DNA of 8,188 nt, taken from assembly GCA_002408725.1 (NCBI GenBank), contig DHTR01000028.1:27193-35380 (forward strand), written 5' to 3'. The notes beneath the pieces were generated by a model. The model did not search any database, was not told the DNA's origin, and was given only the letters and a program-made list of their open reading frames with translations. This document shows positions 1-5,715 of this stretch, piece after piece. The position numbers were made by a program, and so were the translations under genes. Each line of letters starts with the position of its first letter. The first letter of the stretch is position 1. This DNA is from Pelotomaculum sp. UBA5255 (GTDB lineage: Bacteria > Bacillota > Desulfotomaculia > Desulfotomaculales > Pelotomaculaceae).

Positions 1-2
1 AC

Positions 3-86
3 AGGGGGATCCTGATCTTATGTGGGGTTTTTCTGGTAGGGCTGGGCGGTTATTTTCTTTATTTTGGGTTGACACCAAAAGGATAA
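3..86 (+). CDS. C-terminal fragment of a membrane protein (5' end outside window)
   Basis: Frame 3 is open from the window edge to a TAA at 84-86. It encodes 27 residues, most of them a hydrophobic stretch (ILILCGVFLVGLGGYFLYFG) ending in the short polar tail LTPKG. That composition fits one transmembrane helix at a protein's C-terminus and is unlikely to be random frame noise. The stop lies 24 bases before the likely TTG start of the next gene, so the two could be co-transcribed. The rest of the gene is outside the window, so neither family nor function can be given. The alternative is non-coding DNA that happens to be hydrophobic when translated. Confidence 0.5.
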   Translation, partial: RGILILCGVFLVGLGGYFLYFGLTPKG

Positions 87-95
87 TGTTTTTTG

Positions 96-107
96 GAAGG
101 GGGAAAG
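96..107 (+). promoter_or_regulatory. Ribosome binding site deciding the TTG start at 111
   Basis: The purine-rich run GAAGGGGGAAAG ends three bases before TTG at 111, and its GGGGG core is 7 bases upstream of it. A TTG at 93 in the same frame gives a six-residue extension, but it sits just ahead of the purine run and would have no binding site of its own. The start at 111 is therefore preferred. Confidence 0.6.
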
Positions 108-110
108 AGT

Positions 111-1508
111 TTGTCTGTTGTGATTTGTGGAATTTGCCCGCACCCCCCGATTGTGGTGCCGGAGGTGGGCCATCGTGAATCGGAAGAGGTGGTGGCCACC
201 CGGGAGGCCCTCCTTGAATTGGGCCGGAGGATTAAGGAGAGTGGCGCCGAGACAGTCGTGATCATATCTCCCCATGCCCCTATTTTTCAGGGAGTGGTTG
301 GATTAAACCGGGAACCTGTGTTGGAAGGGGACCTCGCAAACTTCGGAGCCTGCCAGGTTAAGTTTGAACTGGAAAACGATCTGGAGCTGATCCGGGAAAT
401 TACGAGGCAGGCGCCTGCTTTGGGTCTGACGGCCATTGAGCTGACAAGGGAGCTTGCAAGGCAGTACGACTTTACCTTGCGCCTGGATCACGGTGTAATA
501 GTGCCGCTTTACTATCTGCAACAGGCCGGTGTGAACCTGCCCCTGGTCTATGTATCCATGGCAGTAGACACTGCCGAAAGACTCTACCGTTTCGGCCTGG
601 CTGTCCGAAAAGCGGCGGAATTACTGGGGCGCAGGGTAGCCCTGCTGGCCAGCGGCGACCTCTCCCACTGCCTGACCCGGCAAGCCCCGGGCGGCTACCA
701 CCCGCAGGGTGCGGAATTTGACAGGCAGTTGGCCGGCCTACTGGCGGTCCCGGACGTGCAAGGCATTATGCAAATGGATGAATCCCTGATTCACAGGGCG
801 GCGGAGTGCGGTTACCGCTCCATCCTGATGATGCTGGGAGCGCTGGACGGGTTGGACGTCAAGGCGGAAGTATTATCCTATGAGGGGCCATTCGGGGTTG
901 GTTACCTGGTTGCCTCCTTTGTGCCCGGCGCCGTGAATCCGGAGAGGTCTCTTTTAGCAGGTCTCGAGGCCGGACAGCAGGCCAGGTTGGAGCGCCGGAG
1001 GGCCGCCGAGAGCTTCTTGGTGAGGATTGCGCGGGAAACCCTGGAGAAGCAGCTAAACGGCCGACCACAGTCTGAAACGGCGGTTCCGGATGAATTTAAA
1101 AAACAGGCCGGTGTCTTTGTGTCGCTAAAAAAGCATGGAAACCTGCGGGGCTGCATCGGGACCATTGAACCGGTCCAACCGAATATCTTAGAGGAAGTGG
1201 TTGCCAACGCCCTCAGCGCCGCTTTTCATGACCCGCGTTTTCAGCCTGTACGCAAGGAAGAACTAAACGACCTGGAGTACTCCGTGGATGTTCTGCAGCC
1301 GCCGGAACCGATCAGCGGCTTAAGCGAGCTGGACCCGAAAAAGTATGGTGTGATTGTCCGGGCCGGCAGACGGAGTGGATTGCTCCTGCCCAACCTGGAG
1401 GGCATCGACAGCGCCGGGGAGCAGGTCAAGATCGCGCGCCGGAAAGCAGGGATTGGGCCGGAGGAGCCTGTCAAGCTGGAACGGTTTGAGGTTGTCAGGT
1501 ACCGTTAA
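111..1508 (+). CDS. AmmeMemoRadiSam system fusion protein: Memo-like domain + AMMECR1 domain
   Basis: This 465-residue protein joins two families. Residues 1 to about 270 match the Memo-like class, which has the fold of class III extradiol dioxygenases (LigB superfamily). Visible motifs are CPHPP (His11), SPHAP (His55), DHG (Asp126, His127) and SGDLSH (Asp183, His186), which are the candidate metal-site and active-site residues. Residues from about 300 to the end form an AMMECR1 domain with its hallmark LRGCIG at 345-350. The two domains occur as separate or fused proteins (system proteins A and B) next to a radical SAM enzyme, and that enzyme follows here after 27 bases. Both domains look complete. 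It is probably cytoplasmic: no signal peptide is seen. I know of no established reaction for the system, so function is not assigned. A start at TTG 93 is possible but less likely. Confidence 0.93.
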   Translation: MSVVICGICPHPPIVVPEVGHRESEEVVATREALLELGRRIKESGAETVVIISPHAPIFQGVVGLNREPVLEGDLANFGACQVKFELENDLELIREITRQAPALGLTAIELTRELARQYDFTLRLDHGVIVPLYYLQQAGVNLPLVYVSMAVDTAERLYRFGLAVRKAAELLGRRVALLASGDLSHCLTRQAPGGYHPQGAEFDRQLAGLLAVPDVQGIMQMDESLIHRAAECGYRSILMMLGALDGLDVKAEVLSYEGPFGVGYLVASFVPGAVNPERSLLAGLEAGQQARLERRRAAESFLVRIARETLEKQLNGRPQSETAVPDEFKKQAGVFVSLKKHGNLRGCIGTIEPVQPNILEEVVANALSAAFHDPRFQPVRKEELNDLEYSVDVLQPPEPISGLSELDPKKYGVIVRAGRRSGLLLPNLEGIDSAGEQVKIARRKAGIGPEEPVKLERFEVVRYR

Positions 1509-1535
1509 GCTAGCATTCCGAGAGGAGGTTTTGCT

Positions 1536-2549
1536 GTGCGCGAAGTGAGTCACTATGAGAAAAAGGAGCAAAACCTGGCTGCCTGCCGTCTCTGCCCGAA
1601 GCTCTGCACGATCCGGGACGGCAAGTACGGCTTCTGCCGAGTCAGACAGAACCGCGGGGGGACCCTTTACGCAACCAATTACGGCAAGGTGTCCTCCTGC
1701 GCCCTGGACCCCATTGAGAAGAAGCCGCTGTACCAGTTTTATCCCGGCTCCCAGATCCTTTCTTTGGGGTCGGTGGGCTGCAACCTGCGCTGTGGCTTCT
1801 GTCAGAACTGGGGTATAGCCCACGATAATCCCCCCACAAGAGACATCTCCTCTGAAATGGCGGTGGAGTTGGCCCGGCAGCAGTTGGAGCGGGGCTACCC
1901 CAACATAGGCATTGCCTACACCTACAACGAGCCCTTCATGTGGTATGAATATGTCCGGGATACCGCCCGGCTGGCCCGGGAGGCCGGGCTGAAAAACGTA
2001 CTGGTCACAAACGGCTACGTCAACGAGACCCCGTTGCGAGAGATCCTGCCGTACATTGACGCTATGAACATCGATGTCAAGGGCTTTACCGATGAATACT
2101 ACCGGGAAAGCTGCAAGGGCAGGCTGGAGCCGGTGCTCCGGACGGTGGAAATCGTCCATCCCCGGTGTCACGTTGAATTGACCACGCTCCTGGTGACCGG
2201 ATTGAATGACTCGGTGGAAGAAATCAGCCGATTAGTGGATTGGGTTGCTTCCCTGGACCGGGAAATTCCCCTGCATTTCTCCCGCTATTTCCCCAATTTC
2301 GAGGTGGACCTACCGGCTACACCGCTGGATACGCTGAGAAAAGCTCGAGATATCGCCCGGGAAAAGTTGGACTATGTCTATATCGGGAATGCCCCACAGT
2401 TGGACGCGAACGACACCGTGTGCCCGGAGTGCGGACACAATATTATCACCAGGCTGGGTTTTAAGGCCCGCGCGGTGGGGCTGGAGGGGGGAAAATGCCC
2501 TGTCTGTGGAAGGGCGATCCGGATTGTCGGGGAGGTCACGGGTTCTTAA
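1536..2549 (+). CDS. AmmeMemoRadiSam system radical SAM enzyme
   Basis: This 337-residue protein belongs to the pyruvate-formate-lyase-activase-like radical SAM group. The cluster motif CxxxCxxC is Cys82, Cys86, Cys89 in GCNLRCGFCQNW. These three cysteines would hold the 4Fe-4S cluster that cleaves S-adenosylmethionine. Further family-like segments are AYTYNEPF and NIDVKGF. The N-terminus carries four more cysteines (17, 20, 24, 34) in the pattern CxxCxxxC-x9-C. The C-terminus has a zinc-ribbon-like pair of knuckles, CPEC (296, 299) and CPVC (321, 324). The GTG start follows AGGAGG at 1523-1528 with a 7-base spacer. Its position 27 bases after the Memo-AMMECR1 fusion gene points to one operon and one pathway. 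The substrate is unknown. The family call is secure; PflA-type activity on a glycyl-radical enzyme would be speculation. Confidence 0.93.
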   Translation: MREVSHYEKKEQNLAACRLCPKLCTIRDGKYGFCRVRQNRGGTLYATNYGKVSSCALDPIEKKPLYQFYPGSQILSLGSVGCNLRCGFCQNWGIAHDNPPTRDISSEMAVELARQQLERGYPNIGIAYTYNEPFMWYEYVRDTARLAREAGLKNVLVTNGYVNETPLREILPYIDAMNIDVKGFTDEYYRESCKGRLEPVLRTVEIVHPRCHVELTTLLVTGLNDSVEEISRLVDWVASLDREIPLHFSRYFPNFEVDLPATPLDTLRKARDIAREKLDYVYIGNAPQLDANDTVCPECGHNIITRLGFKARAVGLEGGKCPVCGRAIRIVGEVTGS

Positions 2550-2581
2550 GAATTGAAAAAACATTTCACAAAGGCAGGATT

Positions 2582-2609
2582 TTGATCTTTTCGGGTCGAA
2601 CCATAGGAT
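2582..2609 (+). promoter_or_regulatory. Possible sigma-A-type promoter for the riboswitch leader
   Basis: TTGATC (2582-2587) and TAGGAT (2604-2609) are separated by 16 bases. This would start transcription near 2616, about 30 bases ahead of the riboswitch aptamer. The -10 element is a weak match. A second option is the AT-rich sequence around 2611-2644, so the call is tentative. Confidence 0.3.
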
Positions 2610-2644
2610 CTTAAACCTTTAAAACGGATCAATTACAAAATATT

Positions 2645-2756
2645 CTCCGAGCCGAACAGCCTACAGCCTCCGGGCCAGGGTTGCCGGCCGCCAGGGCTTG
2701 CCGGGAAACCGGTGTGCCTTCCATCATGAAAAGGAGAACGGGACGTCGGTTAGAGC
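2645..2756 (+). ncRNA. Moco/Tuco riboswitch (molybdenum or tungsten cofactor aptamer)
   Basis: The segment carries sequence blocks I recognise from the Moco RNA motif: TCCGAGCCGA near the 5' end, GCCTCCGGGCC, GGTGTGCCTTCCATC, and GGAGAACGGGACGTCGGTTA near the 3' end. A closing stem can be drawn: 2650-2655 with 2746-2751, then 2645-2647 with 2753-2755 across a small internal loop. Inside lies a hairpin CCGG-GAAA-CCGG (2701-2712) with a GNRA tetraloop, and a CCTT/AAGG hairpin around 2717-2734. The motif is known to precede genes for molybdenum or tungsten cofactor synthesis and oxyanion transport in bacteria. The genes downstream encode tungstate-type binding proteins, which suits a tungsten-cofactor role. 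I could not settle by eye whether the optional stem that separates Moco from Tuco variants is present. Confidence 0.85.
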
Positions 2757-2803
2757 CGGGCCGCTTTGCTTTTCAACAAAAAGCCCGGCCTTTGTTTTTT
2801 TTT
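2755..2803 (+). terminator. Intrinsic terminator of the riboswitch expression platform
   Basis: GCCGGGC (2755-2761) pairs perfectly with GCCCGGC (2783-2789). The loop region contains an inner CTTT/AAAG helper stem. An almost pure T tract follows at 2791-2803. The 5' arm begins at G2755, the last base of the aptamer's closing stem, so folding of aptamer and terminator is physically coupled. This indicates control by premature termination ahead of the lipoprotein genes. Whether ligand promotes or prevents termination cannot be read directly. For an uptake system, shut-off by abundant cofactor is the simpler expectation. Confidence 0.85.
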
Positions 2804-2853
2804 GGGGGTGGTAGTAAATCATATAAATTAGAACAAACCGCCAGGTCATTGAT

Positions 2854-2870
2854 CAGGAAAAGGCTTCCTG
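2854..2870 (+). other. Hairpin in the leader downstream of the terminator
   Basis: CAGGAA (2854-2859) and TTCCTG (2865-2870) form a perfect 6-bp stem with the 5-base loop AAGGC. It has no T tract and is not a terminator. It lies between the riboswitch terminator and the first lipoprotein start. It may affect mRNA stability or be incidental. The rest of 2804-2913 holds no gene I can support. Confidence 0.45.
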
Positions 2871-2913
2871 CAAAGGGGCAACCGGTAGCAAAAGCAGTAT
2901 CATGAAATAAACC

Positions 2914-2921
2914 GGAGGTGA
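2914..2921 (+). promoter_or_regulatory. Ribosome binding site deciding the TTG start at 2927
   Basis: GGAGGTGA is a full-length match to the anti-Shine-Dalgarno sequence. It sits 5 bases before TTG 2927. A GTG at 2918 lies inside the site and cannot use it, and ATG 2939 is too far away. ACCGG at 2911-2915 overlaps the site and could pair with CCGGT at 2882-2886. Confidence 0.75.
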
Positions 2922-2926
2922 CTTGC

Positions 2927-3817
2927 TTGGAAAGCAGAATGGTTAGACAATTCTTTATAATAGGATTGATGCTCGTGATGGTTTTGGCGCTTGGCGCCGG
3001 GTGCGCAGACCAGAAAGCGTCGGCGCCGCCTGCCGCGAACAGTGATAATCAAATTTTACTTGCGTCCACAATTGGCCCGGTTGACGCCGGGATTGTTTCC
3101 GTGCTGGAAGACTCCTTTGAAAAGAAAACAGGTGTCAGGGTCAGACACGTGGGCGCCGGCACCGGGGCTGCCCTTAAAATGGCTGAAAGCGGTAAGTTTG
3201 ACCTGGTGATGGTTCACGCCAGGGTGCTGGAGGAAAAGTTCGTTGCTGACGGCTTTGGTACGCAGCGGATTGACCTGATGTACAATGACTTTGTCATTGT
3301 CGGGTCGGAATCAGACCCGGCAAAAATTAAGGGTCTGAAAACATCCGCCGAGGCTTTAAAGAAGATTATGGACAGCAAGTCCCCGTTTATTTCCCGCGGA
3401 GATAACTCTGGGACGCACGTTTCGGAAAAGGAATTATGGCAGAAAGCCGGGCTAAAGCCGGAAGGTGACTGGTACAGAGTTTACGAAAAAGGCGCTGAGG
3501 GTAACGTCAAAACATTAAAATACACTGATGAGCAGAAAGCTTACACCATTATCGACAGGGCAACCTACCTGACCTTGAAGGACCAGATTAGCTTAAAAGT
3601 ACTGGTAGAAAAGGACGAGGCCCTGTTGAACTTTATAACCCTGATCCCAGTGAATCCCCAGAAGTTTCCCGAAGTCAAGGACAAGCCGGCAATGCAGTTT
3701 ATCGAGTACTGCACTTCTGAGGAAGGACAGACGATCATTCGGGATTTCGGAAAAGATAAGTACGGTGAGGCTTTGTTTTTCCCCAATTCAGCCGAGGGGA
3801 AAAAGTTAGATAAATAG
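2927..3817 (+). CDS. TupA-family substrate-binding lipoprotein, divergent paralogue
   Basis: This 296-residue protein starts at TTG. It has a lipoprotein signal peptide: Arg4 and Arg7, a hydrophobic core at about 9-22, then LGAGC with acylated Cys26. It should therefore be membrane-anchored and outward-facing. The body is a two-lobed ABC-type binding protein of the tungstate/molybdate TupA family. It resembles the next gene throughout, including MYNDFVIVG, SRGDNSGTH (156-164), DRATYL and the closing FGKDKYGEALFFP. Two ligand-site motifs are altered. The usual TTTSTQDSG is STIGPVDAG (47-55), and the usual GMGxTL is missing, the region reading KGAEGNVKTL from 188. Ligand binding may therefore differ from tungstate. 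The gene follows the Moco/Tuco riboswitch and its terminator, so its expression should respond to cofactor supply. No permease or ATPase gene is adjacent. A role in tungstate uptake is inference. Confidence 0.85.
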   Translation: MESRMVRQFFIIGLMLVMVLALGAGCADQKASAPPAANSDNQILLASTIGPVDAGIVSVLEDSFEKKTGVRVRHVGAGTGAALKMAESGKFDLVMVHARVLEEKFVADGFGTQRIDLMYNDFVIVGSESDPAKIKGLKTSAEALKKIMDSKSPFISRGDNSGTHVSEKELWQKAGLKPEGDWYRVYEKGAEGNVKTLKYTDEQKAYTIIDRATYLTLKDQISLKVLVEKDEALLNFITLIPVNPQKFPEVKDKPAMQFIEYCTSEEGQTIIRDFGKDKYGEALFFPNSAEGKKLDK

Positions 3818-3846
3818 TAGATAAAATAAAAGGGGAGAGGATCTTT

Positions 3847-4722
3847 ATGAATAAAAAAAATATTTTCGTACCGCTTTTAATTGCGATCTTGCTTTTAGCC
3901 CTGGCTGCCGTTCAGGGCTGCGGCAAGCCGGCCGCTCAGACCCCTCAGGCTCCGGCAGTGAAGGATATAATCCTTGCCACGACGACAAGCACTCAGGACA
4001 GCGGGTTGCTCGACGTGCTGATTCCAAAGTTTGAGGAGAAAACAGGCTATAAGGTAAAACCCATAGCCGTCGGTACCGGAGCGGCCCTGGCCATGGGTGA
4101 AAAAGGCGAGGCCGACACGCTTCTTTGCCACGCTTACAAAGATGAAGCGAAACTGATTGAAAGCGGCGCCGGTATCAACCATCAGCTTGTTATGCATAAC
4201 GACTTTATCGTCGTTGGCCCTGCTACTGACCCGGCGGGAATCAAGGGGAGCAAAACGGTCGAAGCCTTCAAGAAAATTGCAGAGAAGCAGGCTGTCTTTG
4301 TATCCCGGGGCGACAATTCAGGAACACATAAAATGGAATTATCCCTCTGGACTTCGGCCGGCATCAAACCCGAAGGCACCTGGTACCAGCAGAGCGGTAC
4401 CGGTATGGGGGCGACCCTGAACATCGCCAATGACAAACTTGGCTATACCCTTACGGACAGGGCTACATATCTAGCCCAAAAGAAAAATCTTAAGCTTGAA
4501 ATCATGGTACAAGGTGAAAAAAGCCTTCTGAATATTTACCACGTGATGCAGGTCAATCCTGAGAAGTTCAGCAAGGTTAACAAGGACGGCGGGAAGGCTT
4601 TTGTTGATTTTATGGTGGATCCCGAAACGCAAAAAATAATTGCGGAATTTGGTAAAGATAAATACGGGGAACCGCTATTCTTCCCGGATGCCGGCAAGAA
4701 GCTTGAGGAACTGGGCAAGTAA
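3847..4722 (+). CDS. tupA: Tungstate ABC transporter substrate-binding lipoprotein TupA
   Basis: This 291-residue protein has a signal peptide (KK at 3-4, hydrophobic 6-22) and a lipobox VQGC with Cys25, so it is a lipid-anchored extracytoplasmic binding protein. All three family motifs are present: TTTSTQDSG (45-53) at the start of lobe 1, SRGDNSGTH (153-161), and GMGATL (186-191) followed by YTLTDRATYL. In studied TupA proteins the TTTS segment and the arginine of the SRGD segment contact the oxyanion. It would capture tungstate and hand it to TupB/TupC, but neither gene is in the window. The ATG follows a GGGGAGAGG site, 29 bases after the paralogue's stop, so both are likely read from the riboswitch-controlled transcript. 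Molybdate or another tetrahedral oxyanion is possible, but the motif set favours tungstate. Confidence 0.9.
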   Translation: MNKKNIFVPLLIAILLLALAAVQGCGKPAAQTPQAPAVKDIILATTTSTQDSGLLDVLIPKFEEKTGYKVKPIAVGTGAALAMGEKGEADTLLCHAYKDEAKLIESGAGINHQLVMHNDFIVVGPATDPAGIKGSKTVEAFKKIAEKQAVFVSRGDNSGTHKMELSLWTSAGIKPEGTWYQQSGTGMGATLNIANDKLGYTLTDRATYLAQKKNLKLEIMVQGEKSLLNIYHVMQVNPEKFSKVNKDGGKAFVDFMVDPETQKIIAEFGKDKYGEPLFFPDAGKKLEELGK

Positions 4723-4738
4723 TTTATGAACTGCCTGA

Positions 4739-4775
4739 GGCAAGGGGCTGGATGTTAAAGTGCAGCTCTCTTGCC
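4739..4775 (+). terminator. Terminator-like hairpin after the tupA pair
   Basis: GGCAAG (4739-4744) pairs with CTTGCC (4770-4775), and GCTG (4747-4750) with CAGC (4763-4766), with a small internal loop and a 12-base apical loop. No clean T run follows, only the T-rich CTTGTAATTATTTGC. It may be a weak terminator or an mRNA 3'-end stabiliser. Confidence 0.4.
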
Positions 4776-4842
4776 CCGGGCTTGTAATTATTTGCTTTGT
4801 GATTTTAAACTTTCCAATCGTTGAGCCAAAGGTGTTGATTTC

Positions 4843-5490
4843 ATGAAAGAATCCTGTTCCGAAGTGGACTTTGAGGATATCCTGGAACGATTTGTCCGGT
4901 GCTACCATCAACTGAACCTATTCATTTATGATAAGAGACAGAAGTTTTACATCAGGGAGGTTGATTTTTTTGCACGGCTGGGCGAGTCTTTAGGTTACCT
5001 AACCTTTTTTCATGACAGAGGTTTGGACCTGCGTTATCAAAGGGAAGTGCCGATGGACCTGGCCTGGTATGCAAGAAAACAGGAAGCGGAACATTTTAGA
5101 ATTGTGCTTCGGATCGAAACGGGAAAGCTTTTTCTGAAATCGTACAATAAGCTGGCCAATAAAATTTTAGCTTCAAGCAAATCCGGTCATGTACCTCCAA
5201 ATCTTATTGCAATTGTTCACTCGGAGCAAGAGAATACCGCGTGGGAGTTTATTAAATTATTAAACCGCAACTATGCGATGCCAACAAAGTCATTAATCTT
5301 ATGTAAGATTTTCAATTTTGATAAAAATTTTTTTCATAAAATACTCTGCTGGCAGCTTCCATTTGAAGAATCCACGGTTCCAAGAACGGTTCTCACCGAT
5401 ACGGGAATAACCGGGTTAATTAGCCTTTATTTCAAAGATCAATTAGGCTATTATAAGTTAAACCTGAACTCGTCCTTAAAGGAACTGTAA
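4843..5490 (+). CDS. Uncharacterised 215-residue protein, possible PD-(D/E)XK-fold
   Basis: I do not recognise this gene. It starts at ATG after an AAAGGTG site with a 7-base spacer, about 120 bases after tupA and beyond a terminator-like hairpin. It has no signal peptide or membrane helix and is probably cytoplasmic. It contains charged amphipathic stretches and several aromatic clusters. One segment recalls the core of PD-(D/E)XK nuclease-fold proteins: Glu48 in a helix (RLGESLGY), then PMDLAWY with Asp72, then a hydrophobic strand LRIETGK with Glu92 and Lys95, then a helix (KSYNKLANKI) and the strand NLIAIVHS. The spacing fits the fold, but the catalytic lysine is displaced (ETGK instead of ExK), so activity is doubtful. 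Nothing ties it clearly to tungstate uptake or to the phosphorylase. Its base composition looks more AT-rich than its neighbours. Confidence 0.75.
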   Translation: MKESCSEVDFEDILERFVRCYHQLNLFIYDKRQKFYIREVDFFARLGESLGYLTFFHDRGLDLRYQREVPMDLAWYARKQEAEHFRIVLRIETGKLFLKSYNKLANKILASSKSGHVPPNLIAIVHSEQENTAWEFIKLLNRNYAMPTKSLILCKIFNFDKNFFHKILCWQLPFEESTVPRTVLTDTGITGLISLYFKDQLGYYKLNLNSSLKEL

Positions 5491-5506
5491 TGGATGTACT
5501 TAACGT

Positions 5507-5551
5507 TTCCTGGATGAGGCACAAAGTCTGATGGAAAGACAGGTCCGGGAA
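5507..5551 (+). other. Structured leader segment upstream of the glgP-side terminator
   Basis: TTCCTGG (5507-5513) pairs with CCGGGAA (5545-5551) with one wobble. Inside it, GTCT (5526-5529) pairs with AGAC (5537-5540). The enclosed single-stranded parts (ATGAGGCACAAA and AGGT) are purine-rich. I do not match it to a riboswitch class I know. It lies directly before a strong terminator and about 165 bases ahead of the phosphorylase start, so it could be an attenuator leader. It could equally be 3'-UTR structure of the preceding gene. Confidence 0.35.
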
Positions 5552-5565
5552 GGATAGTGTTCAAT

Positions 5566-5608
5566 GGCCCCCTTCGCCGTTTTTACGGGACGAGGGGCCT
5601 TATTTTTT
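5566..5608 (+). terminator. Strong intrinsic terminator between the unknown gene and glgP
   Basis: GGCCCC (5566-5571) pairs with GGGGCC (5594-5599). The helix continues through TCG/CGA (5574-5576 with 5591-5593) and CCG/CGG (5577-5579 with 5586-5588), with small bulges. The tract TTATTTTTT follows. It ends the transcript of the 4843-5490 gene, or works as a regulated attenuator for the phosphorylase. The AT-rich stretch 5609-5700 after it may hold the glgP promoter, but no clear -35/-10 pair is visible. Confidence 0.8.
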
Positions 5609-5715
5609 AAGCGGAAATATTAGCAACAAAAGGTCAAAAATTAATATAAATTAAATAATAAAGGAATTTCTTAAGGTAAGTAGAAACGTTTGCCTATATC
5701 TATTGGAGGTGTCGG

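Noticed and set aside
69..87. TTGACA at 69-74 and GATAAT at 82-87 as a promoter
   Set aside because: The boxes are only 7 bases apart, far too close for a sigma-A promoter, and they overlap the end of the upstream membrane-protein reading frame.
1320..2171. Long minus-strand open frame of 283 codons
   Set aside because: It lies opposite two well-supported genes (AMMECR1 domain and radical SAM core) with clear motifs. Its translation resembles no known family, and GC-rich third positions explain the lack of stops.
2681..2905. Plus-strand open frame of 74 codons in the intergenic region
   Set aside because: It runs through the riboswitch aptamer, the terminator stem and the T tract. The RNA structure explains the sequence, and there is no ribosome binding site.
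5490..5531. Short reading frame (13 codons) overlapping the stop of the unknown gene
   Set aside because: It is too short, has no ribosome binding site of its own, and overlaps the hairpin at 5507-5551.
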